From contig CAMQYB010000032.1 of assembly GCA_947039055.1 (NCBI GenBank), positions 1-12,682 on the forward strand: a stretch of DNA of 12,682 bases. The letters are read 5' to 3'. Positions 5,107-12,682 of this stretch are shown here, piece by piece; position 1 is the stretch's first letter, and each line of letters starts with the position of its first letter. The stretch is from an uncultured Deferribacteraceae bacterium. Lineage in GTDB: Bacteria; Chrysiogenota; Deferribacteres; Deferribacterales; Mucispirillaceae. The position numbers were made by a program, and so were the translations under genes. The notes beneath the pieces were generated by a model, which did not search any database, was not told the origin of the DNA, and was given only the letters and a program-made list of their open reading frames with translations.

Positions 5107-7920
5107 ATGGATTATAAGAATACGTTAAACCTTCCTAAAACTGATCTACCTATGAAAGCTCATCTTTCTGAGGAAGAACCTAAGAGACTTCAAAAATTTA
5201 AAGAGATGAATATCTATCACGAAATTCGTGAGAAAAGAAAAAACTCGCCTAAATATGTACTGCATGATGGGCCTCCCTACGCTAACGGAAATATACATAT
5301 CGGCACAGCTTTAAATAAAATTTTAAAAGATTTTGTTATCAAAATTAAAACCTGTGAAGGATATCTCTCGCCGTATACTCCTGGATGGGATTGTCACGGA
5401 CTACCTATCGAACTGCAAGTTGATAAACAACTTGGTAGTAAAAAAGCATCAATGGATGTTGCCGATATAAGAAAAGAGTGTAGACAACATGCCTCTAAAT
5501 ATATTGATATACAAAGAGAAGATTTTAAACGTCTAGGTGTGTTTGCAGATTGGGACAATCCATATATAACTATGGATTACGCTTATGAAGCGACTACCTT
5601 AGCTGAACTTTATAAATTCTTTGATAACGGTGGCGTATATAAAGGTTCTAAACCTGTATACTGGTGTCACTCATGCGTTACAGCTTTAGCTGAGGCTGAA
5701 GTTGAATATGAAAATCATACTTCAAGTTCTATATATGTTAAATTTCAATTTGATGATATCGCTAAAGAAAAATTAGTAGGTGATAAAAATATAGATCTAT
5801 CTGCTGTAATATGGACAACAACTCCTTGGACACTTCCTGCAAATTTAGCGATAGCTGTTAATAAAGATTTTGATTACTCAATTATAAAAGTTACTACAAC
5901 TGAAAACAGAAACCTTAAAGTAGGCGAACATCTAGTTCTTGCAACTGAAATGTTAGATAAAATCGCTCCTATATTTTTTATAACAGATTATGAAATAGTT
6001 AAAACTGTTAAAGGATCTGAGCTTGAAAAAATGAAACCTAACCACCCTTTCTATAATAGAGAGTCTGGAATTGTTTTAGCAGATTATGTAACTTTAGAAG
6101 CTGGAACAGGACTTGTTCACACAGCTCCAGGACATGGACAAGATGATTACGAAACTGGTTTAAAATATGGATTACCTATTCTATCTCCTGTTGATAACCA
6201 CGGGAAATATAAAGATGATGTTGAACTTTTTGCAGGCGTACATATAAATCAAGCAAACGAAGATATAGTTAAATTATTAGAGAGCAACGGTTCTTTAATT
6301 ATGGCTAAGAAGATTGAACACTCATATCCTCATTGCTGGAGATGTCATTCACCAGTTATTTTTAGAGCAACACCTCAATGGTTTATATCTATGGAGACAA
6401 ACGATCTTAGAGCTAAAGCGATTGACGCTATTCAAAACAAAATTAAATTTATTCCTGCATGGGGCAAAAATAGAATTTTTTCAATGGTTGAAAACCGTCC
6501 TGATTGGTGTATATCTCGTCAACGTATTTGGGGAGTGCCGATAGCTGTATTTACTTGTCATGATTGTGGTGAGATAATCATCAATGAAGATATCAAAAAA
6601 CGTGTCTTAGCATCGTTTGAAAAAGAAGGTGCTGATGCTTGGTTTATTCATGATGAAGAGTTCTTTTTAGGCAAAGGGTTTAAATGTCCAAAATGTAATA
6701 GTTTAAATGTTAAAAAAGAGAAAGATATTCTAGATGTATGGTTCGACTCAGGTACAAGTCACGCTGCTGTTTGTGAGAAAAGAGAATCAATAGGTGGTCG
6801 TGCAAATCTATACCTTGAGGGATCTGATCAACATAGAGGTTGGTTTCATAGTTCTCTACTTGAGTCAGTAGGCACAAGAGGTGTAGCACCGTTTGATGAA
6901 CTTCTAACTCACGGATTTGTGGTTGATGGTAAAGGTAAAAAGATGAGTAAATCGGTAGGGAATGTTATATACCCTAATGATATTATTGATAAATACGGTG
7001 CAGAGATATTACGTCTATGGGTTGCATCAGAAGATTATACTGATGACGTAAGAATATCTGATGATATCATAAAAAGACTTATAGAAAGTTACAGAAAAAT
7101 TCGTAACACAGCAAGATATCTACTCGGTAATTTATACGATTTCAATCCAGATAAAGACGCTGTTGAAATAGATAATATGATGGAGTTAGATAAAGATATT
7201 CTAGCTATATGGCAAGAGATTAAAGAGAAGATTTACGCATCTTATAATAACTTTCAATTTCACGCTTTCTATCATACATTTTTGAACTTTTGCATAAATG
7301 ACTTATCAGCATATTATCTTGATATATTAAAAGATAGATTATATTCATCTGAAAAAAGTAGTCATAAAAGACGTTCGGCTCAAACAGTTTTATTTATATT
7401 GATAAAAGAAATCTCGGTTGTTATATCACCTATTCTAACTTTTACAGCTGATGAGTTCTGGTCGTATCTTCCTGATTATAAAGATAAATCTGAGTCTGTA
7501 TTCTATGAACTTTTTCCTAAAGTTTTAGAGCTTAAACGTGATGATAAATTCATTCACCTATTAAACCTTAGAAAAGAAGTTAACAAAGCATTAGAGATTG
7601 CAAGACGTGATAAAATCATAGGACATCCACTTGATGCTGAGGTTACTGTTGCAACTGATAACACCGATATATTAAACTCTGTAAATATAGATGAAGGTAT
7701 TGAGAAATTCTTTATTGTATCAAAAATATCGTTTATAAAATTATCAGAATTAGCTGAGGCAACTTATACGACTGAGGACGGTTTAATGTCTATAAAAATT
7801 ATTCAGTCAGTTCATGTAAAATGTGAAAGATGTTGGAACTACTCTGAAACTGTTGGTGCTGAAGTTGCTCATCCAACGATATGTTCAAGATGTGTTGATG
7901 TATTAGGTGGAGAGAGTTAA
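5107..7920 (+). CDS. ileS: Isoleucyl-tRNA synthetase
   Basis: Charges tRNA-Ile with isoleucine and edits valine; cytoplasmic class I synthetase of 937 residues, the usual bacterial length. Motifs in order: GPPYANGNIHIGTALNKILKD at 55-75, where the HIGH box reads HIGT (64-67); the CP1 editing domain with TTTPWTLPANLA (237-248); WCISRQRIWGVP before the catalytic half closes; WFDSG (545-549); KMSKS (612-616); an anticodon-binding helical domain; and a C-terminal zinc-type module with Cys906, 909, 926 and 929 (KCERCW...CSRC). A second CxxC pair set (484/487 and 527/530) lies in the insertion before WFDSG and could bind another metal, as in several IleS lineages. AAAGGAT sits about 10 nt before the ATG. 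It is first in a rightward unit; its stop abuts the lspA start. Confidence 0.98.
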   Translation: MDYKNTLNLPKTDLPMKAHLSEEEPKRLQKFKEMNIYHEIREKRKNSPKYVLHDGPPYANGNIHIGTALNKILKDFVIKIKTCEGYLSPYTPGWDCHGLPIELQVDKQLGSKKASMDVADIRKECRQHASKYIDIQREDFKRLGVFADWDNPYITMDYAYEATTLAELYKFFDNGGVYKGSKPVYWCHSCVTALAEAEVEYENHTSSSIYVKFQFDDIAKEKLVGDKNIDLSAVIWTTTPWTLPANLAIAVNKDFDYSIIKVTTTENRNLKVGEHLVLATEMLDKIAPIFFITDYEIVKTVKGSELEKMKPNHPFYNRESGIVLADYVTLEAGTGLVHTAPGHGQDDYETGLKYGLPILSPVDNHGKYKDDVELFAGVHINQANEDIVKLLESNGSLIMAKKIEHSYPHCWRCHSPVIFRATPQWFISMETNDLRAKAIDAIQNKIKFIPAWGKNRIFSMVENRPDWCISRQRIWGVPIAVFTCHDCGEIIINEDIKKRVLASFEKEGADAWFIHDEEFFLGKGFKCPKCNSLNVKKEKDILDVWFDSGTSHAAVCEKRESIGGRANLYLEGSDQHRGWFHSSLLESVGTRGVAPFDELLTHGFVVDGKGKKMSKSVGNVIYPNDIIDKYGAEILRLWVASEDYTDDVRISDDIIKRLIESYRKIRNTARYLLGNLYDFNPDKDAVEIDNMMELDKDILAIWQEIKEKIYASYNNFQFHAFYHTFLNFCINDLSAYYLDILKDRLYSSEKSSHKRRSAQTVLFILIKEISVVISPILTFTADEFWSYLPDYKDKSESVFYELFPKVLELKRDDKFIHLLNLRKEVNKALEIARRDKIIGHPLDAEVTVATDNTDILNSVNIDEGIEKFFIVSKISFIKLSELAEATYTTEDGLMSIKIIQSVHVKCERCWNYSETVGAEVAHPTICSRCVDVLGGES

Positions 7921-8418
7921 ATGTTAAAATATTCTAAAGCAAATTTATCGTTGCTGATCGTGTTTGTTGCTACACTTGTAATAGATATTGTGAGCAAATT
8001 TATAATTAGTCGTGAGTTTCTTTTAGGAGAATCTAAAACGATAATAGAAAACTTTTTCTATTTTACATACGTGTTAAATCCAGGTGTTGTATTTGGATTT
8101 ATGGCAGATATTGATAATAGCTACAAAAGACTTTTCTTTATCGTTACATCTTTAATTATAATTGCAGTTATTATTTATATGATCGTTAAAGAGAAAAAAT
8201 ATCTTGTACGTCTATCATTAATATTAATCTTATCAGGTGCGTTCGGTAATCTGATAGATAGAATTTTTGTTGGAGCTGTTATAGATTTTCTTGATTTTCA
8301 ATTTTTTGGTCATGGTTGGTATATATTTAACATCGCTGATAGTAGTATTACTGTTGGTGTTGCGTTAATGATAATAGATCTTTTATTTTTTAAGGGGAAA
8401 CATAATGAACAAAGCTAA
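7921..8418 (+). CDS. lspA: Lipoprotein signal peptidase (signal peptidase II)
   Basis: Inner-membrane aspartyl protease that cleaves the signal peptide of diacylglyceryl-modified prolipoproteins. The 165 residues show four hydrophobic segments (about 9-29, 43-61, 71-89, 98-116 with the C-terminal stretch 136-157). Family motifs are DIVSK (22-26, cf. DxxTK), NPGVVFG (53-59; usual form NxGxAFG, so Val replaces Ala), GNLIDR (109-114), the catalytic Asp122 in VIDF and Asp140 in FNIADSSI. The ATG follows the ileS TAA with no gap, and GGTGGAG in the ileS tail serves as ribosome binding site. The last 14 nt overlap purH in another frame. ileS-lspA adjacency is common in bacteria. Confidence 0.96.
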   Translation: MLKYSKANLSLLIVFVATLVIDIVSKFIISREFLLGESKTIIENFFYFTYVLNPGVVFGFMADIDNSYKRLFFIVTSLIIIAVIIYMIVKEKKYLVRLSLILILSGAFGNLIDRIFVGAVIDFLDFQFFGHGWYIFNIADSSITVGVALMIIDLLFFKGKHNEQS

Positions 8419-9970
8419 AACTGCACTTATTTCTGTCTCAGATAAAAACGGTATAGTAGAATTTGCGAAAGCATTAAAAGAGTTAGGTATTAAAATTCTA
8501 TCTACTGGTGGAACTGCAAAAGCATTGAAAGACGCTGGTATCGACTGCGTGGAAGTTGCCGACTTCACAGGTTCTCCAGAAATTTTTGATGGAAGAGTTA
8601 AAACATTACATCCTAAAGTTCATGGTGGTATCTTAAATATTAGAGATAATGTTGAACATCAAAAAACAGCTAAAGAACACGGTATTGAAAATATAGATAT
8701 CGTCGCTGTAAACCTATATCCATTTGAATCAACTGTATTAAATAAAGCATCTACACTAGAAGATATTATTGAAAATATAGATATCGGTGGACCTGCAATG
8801 ATTAGATCGGCTGCTAAAAATCATAACTATGTAACTGTGCTTGTTGCACCTATTGATTACGATCAAGTTATAAGCGAACTTAAAGCTGATGGGAACACAT
8901 CAATCAATACTCGTAAAAAATTAGCTGCTAGAGCGTACGCTCATACATCTCTATACGATAGTGTTATATCTAACTATCTTAACAACAAGTTTGATATAAA
9001 ATTTCCTGATGAATTCACAACTGGTGGAAGATTGCTTCAACCGATGAGATACGGTGAGAACCCTCATCAAAATGCAGCGTTCTATAAAGAACCATTGATG
9101 ATTGAGTCGTCAGTTACGAACACTACTCAGATGCACGGAAAAGAGTTATCATTCAATAATATAGTTGATCTAAACTCTGCGTACGAACTTGTTAAAGAGT
9201 TCAAAAATCCTGCAGCTGTTATTATTAAACATAACAACCCTTGTGGTGTTGCTGAAGCTGATAATCTTCTTACGGCATACCTAAACGCATACTCAACTGA
9301 TACAACATCTGCTTTTGGTGGTATCGTTAGCTTGAACGCTAATGTTGATCTTAAACTTGCTGAAGAGCTTGCAAAAATATTTCTTGAAGCTGTAATCGCT
9401 CCTTCATTTTCTGATGATGCGTTTGCACTGCTATCTAAAAAACCATCTATAAGATTAATGAAAACTGCTGATATAAAAGATCTATCTTATGAGTATGATT
9501 TCAAAAAAGTAGTCGGTGGTATGCTTCTACAAGATAGAGATCTACACGCATTTGATTTTGAAACGTTTAAAGCACTACCCTCTCCTACTAAACGTAAACC
9601 AACTGAAAACGAATTAAAAGATTTAGCTTTCGCATGGAAAGTAGCTAAACATGCAAAATCTAATACTATAATATATGCAAAAAATCAAACGACTATCGGT
9701 ATCGGAGCTGGACAAATGAGTCGTATTGATTCTACTAAACTTGCAGCTATGAAAGCTGAAAACGCTTACGGAGAAAACGCAATTGATGGATCTGTAATGG
9801 CATCAGATGCATTCTTTCCGTTCAGAGATAATATAGATACTGCTGCTGTTTATAAAGTAACTGCTATCGTATCTCCTGGCGGTTCTGTTAGAGATGATGA
9901 AGTTATAGCTGCTTGTGATGAAAACAACATAGCTATGATATTTACATCAATTAGACATTTTAAGCATTAA
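8405..9970 (+). CDS. purH: Bifunctional AICAR formyltransferase/IMP cyclohydrolase PurH
   Basis: Performs the last two steps of purine synthesis: formylation of AICAR with 10-formyl-THF and closure to IMP. The 521 residues are full length. The N-terminal MGS-like cyclohydrolase domain shows STGGTAKAL (33-41), FDGRVKTLHPKVHGGIL (61-77) and DIGGPAMIRSAAKN (126-139). The transformylase domain has RYGENPHQ (215-222), the catalytic KHNNPCG (275-281; Lys-His pair), SAFGGIVSLN (302-311), GAGQMSR (434-440), SDAFFPFRD (467-475), SPGGSVRDDEV (490-500) and the terminal RHFKH. The start was chosen because AAGGGG (8392-8397) lies at good spacing and the frame MNKAKTALISVSDK matches the family N-terminus. 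It overlaps lspA by 14 nt, suggesting coupled translation. Confidence 0.98.
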   Translation: MNKAKTALISVSDKNGIVEFAKALKELGIKILSTGGTAKALKDAGIDCVEVADFTGSPEIFDGRVKTLHPKVHGGILNIRDNVEHQKTAKEHGIENIDIVAVNLYPFESTVLNKASTLEDIIENIDIGGPAMIRSAAKNHNYVTVLVAPIDYDQVISELKADGNTSINTRKKLAARAYAHTSLYDSVISNYLNNKFDIKFPDEFTTGGRLLQPMRYGENPHQNAAFYKEPLMIESSVTNTTQMHGKELSFNNIVDLNSAYELVKEFKNPAAVIIKHNNPCGVAEADNLLTAYLNAYSTDTTSAFGGIVSLNANVDLKLAEELAKIFLEAVIAPSFSDDAFALLSKKPSIRLMKTADIKDLSYEYDFKKVVGGMLLQDRDLHAFDFETFKALPSPTKRKPTENELKDLAFAWKVAKHAKSNTIIYAKNQTTIGIGAGQMSRIDSTKLAAMKAENAYGENAIDGSVMASDAFFPFRDNIDTAAVYKVTAIVSPGGSVRDDEVIAACDENNIAMIFTSIRHFKH

Positions 9971-10000
9971 TCAATCAAAAAAAAAATTGAGGTAAAAAAA

Positions 10001-11368
10001 ATGAAGTTATTAATAATCGGAAATGGTGCAAGAGAACATTCTCTAGCTTATAAATTATCGCAAGATACAAGAGTTGAAGAAATCTTTGTAGCACCTGGTA
10101 ACGGCGGAACAGCTAATGAATTTAAATGTAAAAATATAGACATAAAAGCAAACGACATAAAAGCATTACTTGAATTTGCAAAATCTAATAGTATAGATCT
10201 TACTGTAACTGGTGGAGAAGAAGCGTTATCTCTTGGTATAGTAGATCTATTTGTTGAAGAAGGATTAACTATATTTGGACCTACTAAAGCTGCTGCAGAA
10301 ATCGAAGCATCTAAATCATTTGCTAAAGATATTATGAGCGTTGCATCTATTCCTACTGCTAGTTACGAACAGTTTGAAGATTACGACAATAGTGTAAAAT
10401 ATATAGAAACTAATAACACATATCCTATCGTTATTAAAGCTGATGGACTGGCTGCTGGTAAAGGTGTTGTTATCGCCTATAATATAGACGAAGCAAAAAC
10501 ATTTTTAAACTCTATATTCAACGATAAAATTTTCGGCGTTGCTGGAAACAAAGTTATTATAGAAGAGTTTATGAAAGGCGAAGAAGCTACATATACTGCT
10601 ATTACTGACGGAGACAGCATCTACCCTCTTGACATATCTCAAGATCATAAACCGATATTCGACAACGATACAGGACCTAATACTGGCGGTATGGGTGCAT
10701 ACACTCCTGTTCCACTAGTTGATAACGCTACATTCAGTTTTGTAACACGTAACGTTGTTGTGCCTATGCTTAGAGAACTGCATGGTAGAGGAATTCCATA
10801 TCGTGGAGTTATATACGCAGGACTTATGATAGATCACTCAGTTGCTAAAGATAAAGATGATAGTAAGAGAGGCGGTTGTGGATCTAACTGTGGTTGTGCA
10901 TCTAACACTATTAATACAAATGAGATTAGAGTTGTTGAGTTCAACGCTAGATTTGGCGATCCTGAGTGTCAAGTTATCGTATCCAGATTAGATACTGGAG
11001 TGCTTGATGTTCTTTTAGGTTCTGCAGGTGGTGAGTTCGGCGATATCGAAGTTAAACGTAACGAGAATGAAGTTGTTACTGTTGTTATCGCATCTAAAGG
11101 ATACCCTTCAGAATACGAAACTGGACACGAAATAACTGGTATAGAGAAAGCTGAAGAAGTGGAAGGTGTTAAAGTTTATCATGCAGGTACAAAAATTGAC
11201 GAGAACGGTAAATTAGTTACAGCTGGTGGAAGAGTGCTTTCTGTGACGGCAATGGCTATAACATTAGAAGAAGCAAAAGTAAAAGCTTACAAAGCAATCA
11301 AAGAAATTAACTTTAAAGATATGTACTATAGAACTGATATATCTGATAAAGCATTTAAAAATATTTAA
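10001..11368 (+). CDS. purD: Phosphoribosylamine-glycine ligase (GAR synthetase) with a Cys-rich insertion
   Basis: ATP-grasp ligase joining phosphoribosylamine and glycine, step 2 of purine synthesis. Blocks: LIIGNGAREHSLA (4-16), APGNGGTA (31-38), VTGGEEALSLGIVD (69-82), the ATP-grasp core IKADGLAAGKGV (145-156), QDHKPIFDNDTGPNTGGMGAY (214-234), EFNARFGDPE (313-322) and TAGGRVLSV (407-415). At 455 residues it is longer than the usual 420-430. The excess sits between AGLMI (273-277) and VVEFNARFGDPE, where most homologues have a short hairpin; here about 26 residues are inserted, including GGCGSNCGC (291-299) with Cys293, 297 and 299. The insertion keeps the frame and the metal-binding Glu/Asn block downstream, so the enzyme is probably active. 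TTGAGG lies 8 nt before the ATG. Last gene of the ileS unit. Confidence 0.97.
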   Translation: MKLLIIGNGAREHSLAYKLSQDTRVEEIFVAPGNGGTANEFKCKNIDIKANDIKALLEFAKSNSIDLTVTGGEEALSLGIVDLFVEEGLTIFGPTKAAAEIEASKSFAKDIMSVASIPTASYEQFEDYDNSVKYIETNNTYPIVIKADGLAAGKGVVIAYNIDEAKTFLNSIFNDKIFGVAGNKVIIEEFMKGEEATYTAITDGDSIYPLDISQDHKPIFDNDTGPNTGGMGAYTPVPLVDNATFSFVTRNVVVPMLRELHGRGIPYRGVIYAGLMIDHSVAKDKDDSKRGGCGSNCGCASNTINTNEIRVVEFNARFGDPECQVIVSRLDTGVLDVLLGSAGGEFGDIEVKRNENEVVTVVIASKGYPSEYETGHEITGIEKAEEVEGVKVYHAGTKIDENGKLVTAGGRVLSVTAMAITLEEAKVKAYKAIKEINFKDMYYRTDISDKAFKNI

Positions 11369-11373
11369 TTAAT

Positions 11374-11405
11374 AAAGACCCCTATTTTATAGTAGGGGTT
11401 TTTTA
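11374..11405 (+). terminator. Rho-independent terminator after purD
   Basis: ACCCCTA (11378-11384) and TAGGGGT (11393-11399) form a 7-bp stem with an 8-nt loop that can close further through CTA/TAG, followed by a run of six T (11399-11404). It begins within 10 nt of the purD stop, ending the ileS-lspA-purH-purD transcript and leaving purE-tsaC as a separate unit. Flanking A and T runs could extend the stem, giving weaker termination on the other strand. Confidence 0.92.
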
Positions 11406-11430
11406 TTTATTACTTGATTGATATATTTAT

Positions 11431-11466
11431 GAGTTAGAGTTAGAGTTAGAGTTAGATTTAGATTTT
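11431..11466. repeat. Hexanucleotide microsatellite (GAGTTA)4 plus two degenerate units
   Basis: Four perfect GAGTTA units (11431-11454) are followed by GATTTA and GATTTT (11455-11466). It lies in the 230-bp gap between the purD terminator and purE, 132 bp before the purE start. No supported reading frame covers it: one plus-strand frame (Leu-Glu repeats) is open but has no usable start. The rest of this gap, 11467-11580, shows no gene or clear promoter that I can support. Confidence 0.85.
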
Positions 11467-11598
11467 TTAGGTTTGCTAAATTTATAGAGCACTATAGAAA
11501 AAAATCAACCTTATAAGAGATCACTTTATGAATATGTTTAGATGAGAAATAATTGTAATAAGTTAGTTTAATACATTTAGAATTTAGGAGATAGAAAG

Positions 11599-12102
11599 AT
11601 GGCGAAAATCGGTTTAGTAATGGGAAGTAAATCTGATTTAGATATTGTTAAAGAAACAATATCACAGTTAAAATATTTTGGAATTGAACATGAAGTAATT
11701 ATTTCATCAGCACATAGAACGCCTGATGAAACGGCTCTATGGGTTAAATCGGCAAAAACATCTGGTATAAATATTATAATTTGTTTTGCTGGAGCAGCTG
11801 CACACTTAGCTGGTGTTGTCGCATCAAAATGTAACCTGCCAATCATCGCAGTACCTATTTCTGCAACATCACTTAACGGACTTGATGCACTTCTTGCAAC
11901 CGTTCAAATGCCTGGTGGAATACCTGTTGCATCTATGGCTATTGGTAAAGCTGGGGCAAAAAATGCAGCTATCTTTGCAGCACAAATTCTAGCTATTCAC
12001 GATAAAGATTTATACACAAAACTAGAACAATTCAGAGACGATATGAAAAGTAAAATTGCTAAAGATAATATAGCTCTACAAGATGAATTAAAAACAATAT
12101 GA
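11599..12102 (+). CDS. purE: N5-carboxyaminoimidazole ribonucleotide mutase PurE (class I)
   Basis: Converts N5-CAIR to CAIR, step 6 of purine synthesis, as a cytoplasmic octamer in the family. The 167 residues match the class I length. Motifs: VMGSKSDL (7-14), the active-site block SSAHRTP (40-46), FAGAAAHLAGVVAS (63-76; the family usually has GAAHLPG, so Ala replaces Pro) and GLDALLATVQMPGGIPVASMAIG (93-115). Class I enzymes act with PurK, which is not in this window and should be elsewhere if the class call is right. TAGGAG lies 8 nt before the ATG. It starts its own transcript, separated from purD by a terminator, and its stop overlaps the next gene by 4 nt (ATGA). Confidence 0.97.
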   Translation: MAKIGLVMGSKSDLDIVKETISQLKYFGIEHEVIISSAHRTPDETALWVKSAKTSGINIIICFAGAAAHLAGVVASKCNLPIIAVPISATSLNGLDALLATVQMPGGIPVASMAIGKAGAKNAAIFAAQILAIHDKDLYTKLEQFRDDMKSKIAKDNIALQDELKTI

Positions 12103-12674
12103 CGATCAGCTCTCTTCACTCAACTGCTATTGCTGATATTTTTTTGTTAGCAAAAAAACATTCATCACCTGTTATATTTCCAACCGATACTATCTATGGT
12201 ATCGGTGCGATGTTGTCTGATACAAAAGCACAAGAAAAAATTTTTGAAATTAAAAAACGTGATTTGAATTCTCCTTTTCCAATACTTGTATCTGATATAA
12301 AAATGGTCAAAACAATTGCCGATATTGATAATATATCTGAGAGTTGTAAAAAACTAATCTATCCCGTATGGCAAGAGAGAACCACATTTATTTTAAATGC
12401 TAAAAACAATCTAAATGATATCTATAAAAAAGATAGAAAAGTTGCTATAAGGTTATCCTCATCAAAATTTTTATCAGACATTATACGAACTGTTGGTGAA
12501 CCGATTACTGCAACAAGTGTAAATATATCTGGAGAGAAAGAAATTAATTCTTTTAAAGATATTTTCAATATATATATGAATGTTGTAGCTTTTTATATCT
12601 ATGGCAACAATGTATCGGAGCAAAGCTCAACAATCATAGACTTAACATCTAACGAACCAATCTATATAAGATAG
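12099..12674 (+). CDS. Sua5/YciO/YrdC-family protein, probable threonylcarbamoyl-AMP synthase (divergent)
   Basis: Probably makes threonylcarbamoyl-AMP from threonine, bicarbonate and ATP for t6A37 tRNA modification. The 191 residues cover one YrdC domain with no Sua5 C-terminal domain, the TsaC-like short form. Visible family blocks: FPTDTIYGIGA (27-37), KKRDLNSPFPILV (52-64, cf. KxRxxxxP), AIRLSS (116-121), TSVNISGE (139-146, cf. TSANxSG) and STIIDLT (177-183). The segment that is normally WPGPxTxIL reads VWQERTTFIL (90-99), losing the Pro-Gly-Pro. This and Val for Ala in TSAN mark it as divergent; YciO-type function cannot be excluded. No Shine-Dalgarno is visible; the ATGA overlap with purE suggests translational coupling. 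It ends 8 bp before the window edge. Confidence 0.85.
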   Translation: MTISSLHSTAIADIFLLAKKHSSPVIFPTDTIYGIGAMLSDTKAQEKIFEIKKRDLNSPFPILVSDIKMVKTIADIDNISESCKKLIYPVWQERTTFILNAKNNLNDIYKKDRKVAIRLSSSKFLSDIIRTVGEPITATSVNISGEKEINSFKDIFNIYMNVVAFYIYGNNVSEQSSTIIDLTSNEPIYIR

Positions 12675-12682
12675 CCTCTTGA

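Noticed and set aside
5107..5200. IleS pseudogenisation because of the altered HIGH motif
   Set aside because: The frame is intact over 937 codons with all other motifs present.
11484..11497. Short palindrome TATAGAGCACTATA as an operator
   Set aside because: The arms are only 5 bp in AT-rich sequence, and no regulator site of that form is recognised.
11406..11598. Purine riboswitch or small gene before purE
   Set aside because: No paired three-way-junction core, no terminator hairpin before the purE ribosome binding site and no open frame with a credible start.
1..12682. Defence island, prophage or mobile-element system
   Set aside because: Every sizeable gene is a recognised housekeeping family; no transposase, integrase, tRNA gene, attachment site or toxin-antitoxin pair is visible.

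Overview
This is an AT-rich stretch (by eye roughly one third G+C) of a bacterial chromosome. It is packed with housekeeping genes and has no sign of plasmid, phage or transposon content. A lipoprotein signal peptidase and an exported thiol oxidoreductase point to an exported/periplasmic compartment. MutL carries the C-terminal endonuclease motifs of bacteria that lack MutH. The composition and the gene mix (ileS-lspA leading into purH-purD-purE) would fit a low-GC Gram-negative such as a Deferribacterota/Mucispirillum-like lineage. That placement is a guess from memory of style and order, not from any search.

Layout. The window is split by a divergent promoter region at about 4942-5106. Leftward (minus strand) come, in transcription order: an exported DsbC/DsbA-like thioredoxin-fold protein (4941-4096) with its own promoter and a terminator hairpin; a 267-bp gap holding that terminator, a second hairpin and a six-copy 18-bp tandem repeat; then mutL (3828-1936), miaA (1935-1018) and an OppD/DppD-type ABC ATPase (972-1). 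mutL and miaA abut exactly (TAGATG), and the ATPase follows 45 bp later, so the three probably form one operon that may continue beyond the left edge.

Rightward (plus strand) run ileS, lspA, purH and purD (5107-11368). ileS and lspA abut, lspA and purH overlap by 14 nt, and purD lies 30 bp after purH. A strong rho-independent terminator follows purD. After a 230-bp gap with a hexanucleotide microsatellite comes a second unit, purE and a tsaC/Sua5-like gene, overlapping by 4 nt (ATGA).

Functionally the right half joins translation (isoleucyl-tRNA charging, t6A37 tRNA modification), lipoprotein maturation and de novo purine synthesis (steps 2, 6, 9 and 10 to IMP). The left half joins mismatch repair, i6A37 tRNA modification, peptide-type import and disulfide chemistry. 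I found no convincing new multi-gene system. The most notable local oddities are the 18-bp repeat array that carries the likely mutL promoter and a possible leaderless upstream reading frame, a cysteine-rich insertion in PurD, the GAGTTA microsatellite before purE, and a divergent TsaC.
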